Positions 1-7,566 of a stretch of 26,920 bases of DNA are shown here, in pieces. Within the stretch, counting starts at the first letter, position 1. Each line of letters starts with the position of its first letter. The position numbers were made by a program, and so were the translations under genes. Origin of the DNA: a virus. The stretch lies in IMG/VR virus record IMGVR_UViG_3300025082_000058, positions 1 to 26,920 of that record. The stretch is one strand, 5' to 3'. The notes below the pieces were generated by a model. It was not told the origin of the DNA. It saw nothing but the letters and a program-made list of their open reading frames with translations, and did not search any database.

Positions 1-1
1 A

Positions 2-379
2 TTTGAAAAGTATAGTCCCAAGAAAATGAAAATTGAAACTGTGGCATATCAGGAAGCATTGCGTAGTTCCGTAAAGAAACTTATGCTTGAAAAGAATATA
101 TATATTCCCGGCCTAGAAGCTGGCGTGAAACCGCGGACAAGGAAATCAGAGAGATTACTTTCTTTGGTTCCAATGTTAGCTAAGGGTGAGTTTTTCTTCA
201 GGCAACAGGATATTACTGCTCAACAAGAATTTTTGTCATACCCGAAAGGGAAACATGATGATATTCTTGATGCAATTTGGACTGCGCTTGAAAAGTATGT
301 CCCATGTAGATTGGAAACATTGGATGGCAAGAAAAAAAGAAGTACTAAAAGAAGAATTCTTGATTGGATGGTACAATAA
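2..379 (+). CDS. Terminase large subunit, C-terminal end (partial)
   Basis: This is the 3' end of a DNA-packaging motor gene that runs off the left edge; the frame is open from base 2. The visible 125 or so residues fit the RNase H-like nuclease half of large terminases. A positively charged KPRTRKSERLLSLVP stretch is followed by a short GEFFF strand, then QEFLSYPKGKHDDILDAI, the usual C-terminal nuclease motif in which an Asp of the HDD group binds metal. The nuclease cuts concatemeric DNA during head filling. The ATPase half (Walker motifs) lies outside the window. The TAA stop shares its last A with the ATG of the portal gene, so the two are probably translationally coupled, and terminase followed by portal is the normal phage order. 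The tail after residue 100 is Lys/Arg-rich. The family call is confident; the subtype is not. Confidence 0.9.
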   Translation, partial: FEKYSPKKMKIETVAYQEALRSSVKKLMLEKNIYIPGLEAGVKPRTRKSERLLSLVPMLAKGEFFFRQQDITAQQEFLSYPKGKHDDILDAIWTALEKYVPCRLETLDGKKKRSTKRRILDWMVQ

Positions 380-2559
380 TGGCTAAAAAAATAGTAGACG
401 ACGTTCACGAAATCTGGAAAACGTATTCGCTAAAAAGAGATGTTTGGGCAACGCACGCTCAAGAGGATAGGGAATTTAGATTCGGGAAGCAGTGGACGGC
501 GGAACAGCGTCAGACACTTGAAGAGCGGGGGCAAGCAGCAATAGTTGTAAATAGAATTCATCCAGCCGTAGAAGCTGCGAAGGCTATGCTTACGAGTAAT
601 AAACCTGGGTTTAGAGTATCTCCTAGAGAAGATAGCGATAATAAGGTAGCTCAGACTCTTAATGGGTTATTAGAATATATATGGCAGATATCAGATGGAG
701 ACCAAATACTGAGAAATATAGTTGACGACTATTATGTAACTGGGATGGGTTGTATGCTAGTGTATGAAGACCCCGAAGCAGATATGGGGAAGGGTGAGGT
801 CATGCTTAAAGATATTGACCCGCTTAATGTATATGTAGACCCTAATAGTCGTGAGCGATCATGCAGTGATGCAGAAAATATTATTGTTTCCCGCTTGTTT
901 ACGAAAGATCAGGCGAAGTCTTTATACCCGATGTATAAGAAAGCGATAAATAATGCGTCAACTGATAACTTTGATACTGATAGACCTGTAACAAATCGAG
1001 AAGATGATAATGAAGTTATATTCCCGGAAGATACTGAAACTAAAACCACTGTTTCCTTCGGGAAGGGTGATGAGTATATACGGGGTTATGAAAGATATCA
1101 TAAAGTTCAAGAAAATATGTTCCGCATCTTTGAATCGTGGAGTAATCGGGAAGATTTACTCACCGAAAATGATTTTTACGAATATACTACTAAACCTGCT
1201 TGGCGGGTAAATGGACAATTAATTTCTGACGCAGCGATGGCAAAACAGATTGTTACTCAATTAACTCAGCAATATCAACAAGCAGCAGCTTCGGCGAAAC
1301 AAATAACGGTTTCCGGGCAACAAGTACCCATGCCAGATGCACCTAAGGTAGAAGAATTAACCCATGCAGATTTACTTGAAAGTGGTGAATGTCAACATGT
1401 TGAAATATCTACAAAGAGAGTCAAAATGGAAGTAGTAATGGGTGATAAGCTTTTGTATGAGCGTATTCTTCCAACGGGGGAATATCCCATCGTATTCTTT
1501 ATGAATATGCATACTCGTACACCATATCCAGTAAGTGATGTTAGAATGGTAAAAGGAGTCCAAGAATATATAAATAAGACACGCTCCCTTATTATTGCGC
1601 ATGCTACAACGTCTACTAACTTAAAAGTATTGCTCCCAGCAGGCTCAGTAGATATGACCGAATTCGAACAGAAGTGGGCACAGCCAGGTGTCGGAATGGA
1701 AGTTGACTTTGATATGGGGCAACCTATCGTAGCTCAACCAGCACCACTTCCAAATGAGTTATATCAAAATGAGAACACTGCAAAACAAGATATAGACCAT
1801 CAACTCGGCTTGTATGAAATGATGATGGGTAATTCACAGGTAGCACCCCATACATATAAAGCAACAGTAAGTTTAGATGAATTTGGTCAGAGAAAAATTA
1901 AAAGCAAACTAGCAGATATAGAATATGGACTTAAGCGCACTGCTATTGTCGCGATAGAATTAATGCAGAAGCTTTATAAAGAAGAGAAAGTTGTGAGACT
2001 TTTAAAGCCTAATAATGCTATGAGCGAATATATGATTAATAAGAAGATGTATGATGATAAGGGTGATTTTGTAGTTATTAATGATATTAGTGTTGGTAAA
2101 TATGATGTTATTGTAGTGACAGGCTCTACATTGCCAACAAATAGATATGCCCAACTTGAGTTATACATGGATGCTTATAAGAATGGGATAATAGATAAGC
2201 AAGAAGTTTTAAAGAAGACGGAAGTCTTCGATATTGAGGGTGTCCTACAGCGTACAGATGCTATAGCACAACTTCAGCAACAATTACAATCTGCGACACA
2301 GACTATTAAGAAACTGCAGGGTGACTTACAGACTCGTGAGCGTGAAGTATATCATGCTAAGCAAAAAGCAGAAATTGAAAAATTCAAGGGTGATTTAGAT
2401 TCGACCTCTACCAAAGCGAAAGCAGCAGGGACAATCTTTGAGAAACGCCTTGATGACGCACTAGGGCAAGTACAAAAGGAAGTCCGAGAGGCTTCCAAAG
2501 AACCCAAAAAGGGCTCAACCTCTTCACGCTCTAGGAAGAGCAGTCCGAAAGGTAGGTAA
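379..2559 (+). CDS. Portal protein, P22-like
   Basis: This is the dodecameric ring at the head vertex through which DNA is packaged and ejected. The product is 726 residues, very close to the P22 portal (725). The N-terminus has the family layout: a charged helix (WATHAQEDREFRFGKQW), then a segment containing IVVNRIHPAVEAAKAMLTSN and a DDYYVTGMGCMLVYED stretch. The middle region, with PYPVSDVRMVKGVQEYINK, fits the stem and wing region. Residues about 625-680 form a Gln/Lys-rich coiled coil, and the tail is basic. I chose the ATG at 379, which overlaps the terminase stop as TAATG, over an in-frame ATG at 364. The product then begins MAKKIVDDV and keeps only a 1-base overlap. GGATGG at 366-371 is a weak SD, so coupling is likely. 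The family is firm; exact barrel boundaries cannot be set by eye. Confidence 0.92.
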   Translation: MAKKIVDDVHEIWKTYSLKRDVWATHAQEDREFRFGKQWTAEQRQTLEERGQAAIVVNRIHPAVEAAKAMLTSNKPGFRVSPREDSDNKVAQTLNGLLEYIWQISDGDQILRNIVDDYYVTGMGCMLVYEDPEADMGKGEVMLKDIDPLNVYVDPNSRERSCSDAENIIVSRLFTKDQAKSLYPMYKKAINNASTDNFDTDRPVTNREDDNEVIFPEDTETKTTVSFGKGDEYIRGYERYHKVQENMFRIFESWSNREDLLTENDFYEYTTKPAWRVNGQLISDAAMAKQIVTQLTQQYQQAAASAKQITVSGQQVPMPDAPKVEELTHADLLESGECQHVEISTKRVKMEVVMGDKLLYERILPTGEYPIVFFMNMHTRTPYPVSDVRMVKGVQEYINKTRSLIIAHATTSTNLKVLLPAGSVDMTEFEQKWAQPGVGMEVDFDMGQPIVAQPAPLPNELYQNENTAKQDIDHQLGLYEMMMGNSQVAPHTYKATVSLDEFGQRKIKSKLADIEYGLKRTAIVAIELMQKLYKEEKVVRLLKPNNAMSEYMINKKMYDDKGDFVVINDISVGKYDVIVVTGSTLPTNRYAQLELYMDAYKNGIIDKQEVLKKTEVFDIEGVLQRTDAIAQLQQQLQSATQTIKKLQGDLQTREREVYHAKQKAEIEKFKGDLDSTSTKAKAAGTIFEKRLDDALGQVQKEVREASKEPKKGSTSSRSRKSSPKGR

Positions 2560-2562
2560 ACG

Positions 2563-3525
2563 ATGGATGAAAATAGAACAGTAGATACCCCCCAAGAGGA
2601 TTCTATTGTAGACGATGTAATCTTCGGATCACGGGATGCTTCTGAATTGACAGAAGAAAGCCCGTTCACACAACCGGAAGAAACGGCTATCACGGAAACA
2701 CCAGATCGACCACGCGATTCACTTGGAAGATTTGCTACCCCTGATATACCCGAGGAACAACCAGAAGCACCTCAAAGCCAAGAGCCGCCACTTGATAATG
2801 AACAAGTTCGATATCAATACTGGCAATCCGAGGCTGATAAGCGCGGTAATGAACTTGCCCAAATGAAGCAAACTAATCAAATGCTTCAAGGACAGGTTAA
2901 TACGCTTATTCAACAACCTGCGACCCTCGAACAGGGGATACCGCAAGAAGAGGAATCTTTTGAATTCCCACCTCCGCCGGAAAAGCCGCAGAAACCAGTG
3001 CGCTACAACAGAGTAGAAGCTTATGAAGACCCTAATTCGGAGTCTGGAATATACCTTGACGCTGTTGAAGAATGGAGAGATAATATGGATGAATATGGTA
3101 ATCTTAGGAGCGAGTATGATCGAGAAATGGCTGTTTTTGAACGTGGCCAGCTCACTGAAGAGCGTAATCGCGAAAGAGAAGCTTTACAGCAATATGCTAG
3201 ACAGCAAGAGCAGGTGGATGATATTCGCCAGCACGTGCGTAAGCAATATAATGCTGATGATGCTGCCATAGATGAGTTTATTCAAGTAATGTCTTCTCCA
3301 GATTCACTGACTGTGGATAATCTTTGGAAATTGTACTCCCTTGATAGAGGGACTGGGACTAATGCTCCTAAACCGAGTCCTGCTTTTCAGCAGACTCGTA
3401 GGGCGCAACAAATTCCTAGTCCGATGGGAGTAGTATCCGGGGTAAATCGGCAGACTGATAAAACTGCTGAAGACCGGATAATGGATGAGCTTATTGGTGA
3501 TTTTGATAAGCAAAATCCGTGGTAA
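2563..3525 (+). CDS. Scaffold-like acidic protein between portal and capsid
   Basis: The product is 320 residues, acidic and rich in Glu, Gln and Pro, with no recognisable enzyme motif. The first 80 residues are low-complexity (many Pro, Glu, Ser and Asp, including RPRDSLGRFATP). A Gln-rich helical stretch follows, then a Pro-rich linker (FEFPPPPEKPQKP), then a long charged helix region at about residues 165-230 (EERNREREALQQYARQQEQ). Lying directly between portal and capsid genes, with a disordered acidic N-terminus and helical C-terminal half, it fits the internal scaffolding protein around which procapsids assemble. The call rests on position and composition, not on a sequence signature. 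The gene starts 3 bases after the portal stop; AGGTAGG upstream of the ATG serves as the SD. Confidence 0.72.
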   Translation: MDENRTVDTPQEDSIVDDVIFGSRDASELTEESPFTQPEETAITETPDRPRDSLGRFATPDIPEEQPEAPQSQEPPLDNEQVRYQYWQSEADKRGNELAQMKQTNQMLQGQVNTLIQQPATLEQGIPQEEESFEFPPPPEKPQKPVRYNRVEAYEDPNSESGIYLDAVEEWRDNMDEYGNLRSEYDREMAVFERGQLTEERNREREALQQYARQQEQVDDIRQHVRKQYNADDAAIDEFIQVMSSPDSLTVDNLWKLYSLDRGTGTNAPKPSPAFQQTRRAQQIPSPMGVVSGVNRQTDKTAEDRIMDELIGDFDKQNPW

Positions 3526-3550
3526 AATAAATAGTTAAGGAGGTTTAACT

Positions 3551-4855
3551 ATGGCTAATCAATATAGTACTTCTGCTGGCTTAGGAATACAGTCATCAGT
3601 AAGTATAAACGACAGTCGCCGATTATTTAATTTCGGTGAAAGAATAGCTGAGCTTGCACCACAGCAGTCTCCTTTCTTCACTTACCTATCCAAGGTTTCG
3701 AAGAAGTCAACGGATGATCCTGTTTTCAAGTTTCTTGAACAGCGTCATCAATGGCAGCGACGGAATTTTGATGTAGTAGACGCCGTCTCAGACGCTACGT
3801 ACGCACTTGGAGGTGCTATGAGTATAGCTGTTGATTGTGGATACGACAAGTATGGTAGAGTAGCAGCTGGTCAACAGCCGTTATTTTTTGTCCCAGGGCA
3901 AGTAATTGCTATACAGAGTAAGGACGATGGTGTGTTACGTTTTAAAATAACATCTGTCGACCTAACATCTTCAGGTGAGGCGAATCTCGTTGTTTCGGCT
4001 TTAGCAGCTGGAACATATGAGTTTGAAGCAAACGCTAAAGGTCAAGTGATTGGAAGTGCCTGGGCTGAGGGGTCTGATGACCCTGAAGGCTGGGCAGATA
4101 AACTGTACGATAGAGAAGGATATGTCCAGATTTTTAAGACAGCAATTCCTCTTTATTCTGGTACAGCGCTAGCTACAAAGTACCGTGGCAAGGCTAATGA
4201 ATACAAACGTGTATGGCAGGAAAAGCTTATGGAACACAAGATGGACCTTGAAGAGGCTTTTCTAATGGGTATTGGTTCCGCAGATGCTGATGAAACATCA
4301 TCAACTGATGGTCCTATCCGATATACATGGGGTATTCTACCTTACACAGAGCAGTATGGTAAGATTTATAATTTTACTTATGCTAGTTCTGGGTATGACG
4401 CGTTTCTGGATGCGATGGAAGATTTCTTCGCACCTGAAAGCGGGAATTCAGGAAACAAACTTGTTCTATGTTCAAGAAAGATTCTTTCTTACTTGAACAA
4501 AATGGGTTCAGGTAGTTTCATGAATAACACAGTTGGTGCTTCCCAGTATAGACTAGATGTGACTAGCATCCCAGGTAAGTTTGGGCATGATGTTACAATA
4601 GTTGATACTATTTTCGGGAAACTGCACTTCGTAGCTGATCCACTTCTTCGCGGAATGTGGGAAGATTATGCGATGGCAGTTGACATGTCAAATGTAGCTT
4701 ATCGGCCGTTGGTTGGTAATGGTGTATCTCGTGATACACACATTATCACGAATGTTCAGAATAATAACGTAGATGGCCGGAAAGATATGATCTTGACCGA
4801 AGCTGGTCTTGAAATCAGTCTTCCTGAAACTCACGCTATCCTGAAGTTCAGTTAG
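3551..4855 (+). CDS. Major capsid protein
   Basis: The 434-residue product is taken as the main head shell protein because of its position after the portal and scaffold, its size, and the strongest SD of the region (AAGGAGG, with a good spacer before ATG). The N-terminus contains RIAELAPQQSPFFTYLSKV, like the N-arm and start of the E-loop region in many HK97-fold capsid proteins that begin near 'LxPxxTPF/PLL'. The rest alternates beta-rich and short helical segments. A Gly/Ser-rich region (ESGNSGNKLVLCSRK) precedes the likely P-domain helix, and the C-terminus is a beta segment ending ILKFS. I could not assign it to one named capsid family by eye. The TAG stop lies inside the SD of the next gene (TAGGAGG), which gives tight coupling. 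Confidence 0.85.
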   Translation: MANQYSTSAGLGIQSSVSINDSRRLFNFGERIAELAPQQSPFFTYLSKVSKKSTDDPVFKFLEQRHQWQRRNFDVVDAVSDATYALGGAMSIAVDCGYDKYGRVAAGQQPLFFVPGQVIAIQSKDDGVLRFKITSVDLTSSGEANLVVSALAAGTYEFEANAKGQVIGSAWAEGSDDPEGWADKLYDREGYVQIFKTAIPLYSGTALATKYRGKANEYKRVWQEKLMEHKMDLEEAFLMGIGSADADETSSTDGPIRYTWGILPYTEQYGKIYNFTYASSGYDAFLDAMEDFFAPESGNSGNKLVLCSRKILSYLNKMGSGSFMNNTVGASQYRLDVTSIPGKFGHDVTIVDTIFGKLHFVADPLLRGMWEDYAMAVDMSNVAYRPLVGNGVSRDTHIITNVQNNNVDGRKDMILTEAGLEISLPETHAILKFS

Positions 4856-4865
4856 GAGGTAACTA

Positions 4866-5231
4866 ATGGCTTGGACAAAATCAAAAGCCGGTAGTTTTAC
4901 CAAGTATACTCAGAACTTAGGCAATGGAGCGTCTGATACCATTGTACTTTCTGGTGCTGGATGTATAGTATCTCCAGTTCAAGATGTGAAAGTGTCTACT
5001 GCAAGTAATGCTGATGATGTAGGTATAGGTGCGGGTGTTGCAGCTAGTTCATATACTTATGAGTTGATTGCAACTACTGCAGTTGAAGAAGAATGTACTG
5101 TCCCTGCTGGTTCTCATATACTGAAGGTGGAAGATGTCTCAGGTGGTGGCATTGTTACAGTATATGTTCGAGGTAATTCTGCTAGTCAGGATACAACTAC
5201 CATTTCAGGTATAGGGGCTGACCCATCATAA
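4866..5231 (+). CDS. Small beta-rich virion protein, possible capsid decoration
   Basis: The product is 121 residues, rich in Ser, Thr, Gly, Val and Ala, with short alternating hydrophobic stretches expected of a beta-sandwich (TIVLSGAGCIVSP, SHILKVEDVSGGGIVTVYV). It has no charged catalytic motif, signal peptide or membrane segment. It follows the capsid gene by 10 bases with an overlapping strong SD (TAGGAGGTAACTA before ATG), so it should be made at high level, as expected of a structural protein. Head decoration or head-completion protein is the most reasonable role, inferred from position and fold impression only. It is the last gene before a leader of about 100 bases with a hairpin and a candidate promoter. 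Confidence 0.6.
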   Translation: MAWTKSKAGSFTKYTQNLGNGASDTIVLSGAGCIVSPVQDVKVSTASNADDVGIGAGVAASSYTYELIATTAVEEECTVPAGSHILKVEDVSGGGIVTVYVRGNSASQDTTTISGIGADPS

Positions 5232-5239
5232 ATCTTAAA

Positions 5240-5267
5240 TTGACGAGGTAATAGCGTCATATATAGA
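5240..5267 (+). promoter_or_regulatory. Candidate sigma70-type promoter
   Basis: TTGACG at 5240-5245 is one base from the -35 consensus. It is followed after 16 bases by TATAGA at 5262-5267, a 4 of 6 match to the -10. It sits in one of the few intergenic gaps in the window, upstream of the small virion gene at 5331. The same bases also contain a 5-bp inverted repeat (TGACG/CGTCA). AT-rich DNA gives such matches by chance, so this is only a candidate. Confidence 0.3.
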
Positions 5268-5273
5268 TTACGG

Positions 5274-5300
5274 TTTAGGGAGGCTCGATACCTCCCTAAA
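5274..5300 (+). terminator. Perfect 10-bp stem-loop in leader; weak terminator, attenuator or mRNA-stabilising hairpin
   Basis: TTTAGGGAGG at 5274-5283 is exactly complementary to CCTCCCTAAA at 5291-5300, around a 7-base loop (CTCGATA). There is no proper T-run after it (TCACTAAATGTTT), so it is a poor classical terminator. It may separate transcript levels of the capsid and downstream genes or protect a processed 5' end. It lies 30 bases before the ATG at 5331 and does not cover that gene's SD. The stem contains GGGAGG, which is SD-like, and pairs it away. Confidence 0.45.
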
Positions 5301-5330
5301 TCACTAAATGTTTAAAATAAAGGAGATACT

Positions 5331-5612
5331 ATGGCAGCAATAACAAAAACCGTTCCCTTGAGACCAGTGGGGGTGCTATCTAAAGCAATGACTGCTGATG
5401 GTAAAATAAAGGCTAATCCAGGATTATTATGGGGTTGGTCTTGTAAAACAGGTTCTGGTACATTACATAACAGCGCCAATAATTCGGGAGCTGCAGTTGG
5501 ATATATTCTTACGGCTGAGACAGTATTCTTTTCTAAGCCAATTCCGTTTTCTGTAGAATTGTTCTTGGATGCCAGTGGTTCAAGTGATTTGATAGTAGTT
5601 TACTATGAGTGA
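5331..5612 (+). CDS. Small conserved-type virion protein (93 aa)
   Basis: The product is 93 residues and looks like one compact beta-domain: a polar start (TKTVPLRPVGVLSKAMTADG), a Gly/Trp segment (GLLWGWSCKTGSGTLHN), then PIPFSVELFLDASGSSDLIV ending VYYE. This arrangement, with a 'G.L......G.L....N..G' core and a 'P..F......' strand before a Y-E ending, is common in small proteins near phage capsid genes. Their usual role is head or tail decoration, but I know no experimentally defined function for this one. The SD is AAGGAGA, 6 bases before ATG. The gene is preceded by the hairpin leader and overlaps the next small gene by 8 bases. Confidence 0.6.
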   Translation: MAAITKTVPLRPVGVLSKAMTADGKIKANPGLLWGWSCKTGSGTLHNSANNSGAAVGYILTAETVFFSKPIPFSVELFLDASGSSDLIVVYYE

Positions 5613-5733
5613 GAAACCGAAGATAATGACAACTGTTGATGTTGGTAGTCGTTGGCATGGAGAAAAGCCGGATACTCGTCGCAAGATGAACTTAGATAAA
5701 AAACAAGGCCGTAAAAAGAACGGCCGCAAATAA
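5605..5733 (+). CDS. Very small basic protein (42 aa)
   Basis: This short frame starts at ATG 5605, inside the end of the preceding gene (8-base overlap), and stops just before the strong SD of the next one. It therefore exactly fills the gap between two real genes. The 42-residue product has a neutral start (MSEKPKIMTTVDVGSRWHG) and a strongly basic C-terminus (DKKQGRKKNGRK). That composition suits contact with DNA or RNA, or an unstructured capsid-associated peptide. No family is recognised. The last codons form a small inverted repeat (GGCCGT at 5707-5712, ACGGCC at 5720-5725). A later in-frame ATG is possible at codon 8. It lacks a good SD of its own and would depend on coupling. Confidence 0.55.
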   Translation: MSEKPKIMTTVDVGSRWHGEKPDTRRKMNLDKKQGRKKNGRK

Positions 5734-5745
5734 AGGAGGAGCGTT

Positions 5746-6030
5746 ATGGCTTTTGCTTCTGGGATAACACAGCGCCATATGATAGAAATGGTGCAACAGC
5801 ATCATCCAGATGTTAGTGAAACACAGATACGAATATGGTTGAATCAGGCTATTCAAGAGTTTTGCAGAAAAACAAGGATTCTGAAAGGAACTGATACGTC
5901 TATTACTACAATTGCTAATAAACGCTGGTATACGCTTCCAGCCAATATATTGGAAGTATTATCTGTTGATTATGACGGATTTAGCATAAAAAAACTTCTG
6001 GGAACACCGGATGAAAGGGATTTAGTATAA
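5746..6030 (+). CDS. Head-tail adaptor, N-terminal half (apparently split)
   Basis: The product is 94 residues. It begins with helices typical of adaptor/connector proteins that ring the portal: a first helix (THR-free QRHMIEMVQQHHPDVSE region), then TQIRIWLNQAIQEFCRKTR, the 'xxxxLNxAxxEF' helix of many gp6/gp4-type adaptors. A beta segment follows (NKRWYTLPANILEVLSVDY) with the characteristic 'Y.LP....EV..V.YDG'. In usual adaptors the chain continues with a second strand pair and C-terminal helices; here it stops at 6030, and the missing part appears as the next gene in another frame. The SD is AAAGGAGG, well placed. The stop overlaps the next start as TAATG, so both halves should be made and could assemble together. 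Confidence 0.75.
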   Translation: MAFASGITQRHMIEMVQQHHPDVSETQIRIWLNQAIQEFCRKTRILKGTDTSITTIANKRWYTLPANILEVLSVDYDGFSIKKLLGTPDERDLV

Positions 6031-6461
6031 TGGCAATATATGTAGACCAACAAGAATATGTTTATTGGCTTGGTAAGATAGGTGATCCGCCTGCTGATAA
6101 AATAGCTATTTCAAAATTAGACGCAAGTGCTGGGATTGATTCTAGGTTTTCTGGTCCACCTGCAGGGAAAGCTATCACTCTTTTTGTTGTAAGAACAGAT
6201 AACAAGTTTGTAAGTGGGAGTGGAAGTAGTGGAGAAACAGGTATTGATGATAACCCATTAATACCAGAAGAATTTTGCGATGCTGTAGTAGCGAAAGCAG
6301 TCCAAAAAGGGTATGAGAGAAAAATGAGTGAAAATCCACAATTTATGACAGTAGCACAATACTGGATGTCTATTTTTGAAAGCATGGTAAAGGAAGGAAA
6401 GAAATACGCTAATCGAGGATTAAGTGGTGTTACGCATACAATTAGACCAGTTGATTATTAA
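6030..6461 (+). CDS. Head-tail adaptor, C-terminal half (apparently split)
   Basis: The 143-residue product looks like the second half of an adaptor. It has a short strand (QEYVYWLGKIGDPPADKIAI), the 'AGKAITLFVV' strand where adaptors carry 'G..V.L.Y', a flexible Gly/Ser linker (SGSGSSGETG), then PLIPEEFCDAVVAKAVQKGY, the 'lP..f..al...a....y' helix, and a final helix with EGKKYANRG. It starts within the TAA stop of the 94-residue gene (TAATG). The upstream part of its frame is closed by TGA at 6012, so a read-through fusion could only form within a very short interval. It may be a genuine two-gene adaptor or one broken by a single-base sequence change; the coupled start favours a working split. 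Confidence 0.72.
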   Translation: MAIYVDQQEYVYWLGKIGDPPADKIAISKLDASAGIDSRFSGPPAGKAITLFVVRTDNKFVSGSGSSGETGIDDNPLIPEEFCDAVVAKAVQKGYERKMSENPQFMTVAQYWMSIFESMVKEGKKYANRGLSGVTHTIRPVDY

Positions 6462-6498
6462 TTGCTTGCGAATCGTCAAAAAAGGTTGTAAATTAGCG

Positions 6499-6504
6499 TA
6501 TAAT
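6499..6504 (+). promoter_or_regulatory. Isolated TATAAT, weak candidate promoter before accessory genes
   Basis: A perfect -10 hexamer lies in the 60-base gap before the zinc-ribbon gene. The properly spaced -35 position reads TCAAAA, a poor match, and no extended -10 TG is present. Transcription would start about 11 bases before the ATG at 6522, barely leaving room for the SD. It is listed because it precedes the two genes that look like accessory insertions. Confidence 0.2.
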
Positions 6505-6521
6505 ACTGAGAGGAAGCAAAT

Positions 6522-6782
6522 ATGGAATTAGTAACGCTTGAGAAACTTAGGGTGATAGGTACGAAATCATTTCCTGAACGACCTGAGGTGTGTCCTTATT
6601 GTGGAGGGGAAGATATTATAGGTATTGAAGTATTAGGTGCTTATGATGGAACACTTTTGTGGGAATGCAGGAAATGTGAAAGAAGATTGCTCAGGTTTGC
6701 TCGGAAAACAACTCTCAGACACCTAGACAAAACAAAGGACCTTTACTTTGACTTCGATGGTCCAGAGGAGTACTATGCATAA
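6522..6782 (+). CDS. Small zinc-ribbon protein
   Basis: The product is 86 residues with two Cys pairs, C24-P-Y-C27 followed by GG, and C49-R-K-C52, which form a classic zinc ribbon with about 21 residues between the knuckles. The stretch between (IGIEVLGAYDGTLLWE) supplies the beta-hairpin. The C-terminus is basic and then acidic (LYFDFDGPEEYYA). Zinc ribbons of this size in phages bind nucleic acid or mediate protein contacts, but nothing here shows which. The SD is AGAGGAA. The gene overlaps the metallophosphoesterase start by 8 bases, so the two form a pair. Both seem out of place in a structural operon and may be an accessory cassette. Confidence 0.75.
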   Translation: MELVTLEKLRVIGTKSFPERPEVCPYCGGEDIIGIEVLGAYDGTLLWECRKCERRLLRFARKTTLRHLDKTKDLYFDFDGPEEYYA

Positions 6783-7554
6783 TGAAAACGCGGGAGTCGT
6801 TAAACGGGGAATTATAACTCCTGATAAGCATTTTCCCCTTGCCGATAAAAGGGCAATACGTTGTTTGACACAGGCCATAGAAATAGTAAAGCCAGACTTT
6901 TACATTGATCTCGGAGATACTGGTGAATTCGAGTCTGTTAGTCATTGGCAATGGAAGAAAAAAAAGAGACCACCCCTTGAATACCAGCTTCCATTTGTCT
7001 ACAAGGATATAGAAGCGGTAAACAAGGGATTGGATGAAATAGATGAAGCACTGGATAAAGTTAACTGCAAAGAAAAGTATTTCACACAAGGCAACCACGA
7101 GATGTGGCTTGATAGCTTTGTTAGTGAGAATCCGTACTTATCTGACTTATCGTGCAAGAAAGCACTTAAGATGGATGAGCGGGGCTTTGTCTATTATCCA
7201 GCTGGAAAGTATCTTAAAATAGGAAAACTATGGTATTATCACGGTCATCACTTTGCTGGAATACATCACTCAAGAAATCATTTATTGAAGCTTGGGGTGA
7301 ATATAATGTATGCACATCATCACGATTTGCAGCAGCACAGTATAACGCACTTAGATGGTGCAAAAAGCGCATGGGCGATTGGATGTTTAAAGAAGATGGA
7401 TGACTCTTCTAATGCATGGTTACTTAATCGTAAGCATAATTGGGCTCATGCTTTTGCCGTCGTTGATTATTTTGATAGAGGATTATTTACAGTTCATATA
7501 GTCCAAATAATTAATGGCAAAACGTCTCTTTGGGGAGACTTAATAAAAGGTTAG
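6775..7554 (+). CDS. Calcineurin-like metallophosphoesterase
   Basis: The 259-residue product carries the ordered metal-binding motifs of the metallophosphoesterase fold: D17-K-H19 (the DxH motif), G47-D48 in YIDLGDTGE, G106-N107-H108-E109, H156-G157-H158-H159, and a final A180-H-H-H-D184 in place of the usual GHTH. The full set of metal ligands therefore appears present and the enzyme is likely active on a phosphoester, such as a nucleotide, nucleic-acid end or phosphoprotein; the substrate cannot be read. No signal peptide is seen, so it should act in the cytoplasm. I chose ATG 6775, which has AGGAG four bases upstream, over an in-frame ATG at 6748 buried in the zinc-ribbon gene. The gene interrupts the run of structural genes between the adaptor and tail. 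Confidence 0.88.
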   Translation: MHNENAGVVKRGIITPDKHFPLADKRAIRCLTQAIEIVKPDFYIDLGDTGEFESVSHWQWKKKKRPPLEYQLPFVYKDIEAVNKGLDEIDEALDKVNCKEKYFTQGNHEMWLDSFVSENPYLSDLSCKKALKMDERGFVYYPAGKYLKIGKLWYYHGHHFAGIHHSRNHLLKLGVNIMYAHHHDLQQHSITHLDGAKSAWAIGCLKKMDDSSNAWLLNRKHNWAHAFAVVDYFDRGLFTVHIVQIINGKTSLWGDLIKG

Positions 7555-7566
7555 AATGGAGGTTCT

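Noticed and set aside
5707-5725. GGCCGT/ACGGCC inverted repeat as a terminator
   Set aside because: Only 6 bp, followed by AAATAAAGGAGG without a T-run. It lies in codons and next to the SD of the following gene.
5986-6014. A-run as a programmed -1 frameshift site to fuse the two adaptor halves
   Set aside because: A AAA AAA is a good slippery sequence in frame, but the -1 frame meets TGA at 6012-6014 before reaching the second gene, so no fusion would result.
6748-6774. Longer start (ATG 6748) for the metallophosphoesterase
   Set aside because: It lies deep within the zinc-ribbon gene with no SD. ATG 6775 has AGGAG at close spacing and gives a natural family N-terminus.
6715-7098. Minus-strand frame of 127 codons opposite the phosphoesterase start
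   Set aside because: No SD, low protein-likeness, and it lies fully opposite a gene with clear catalytic motifs.
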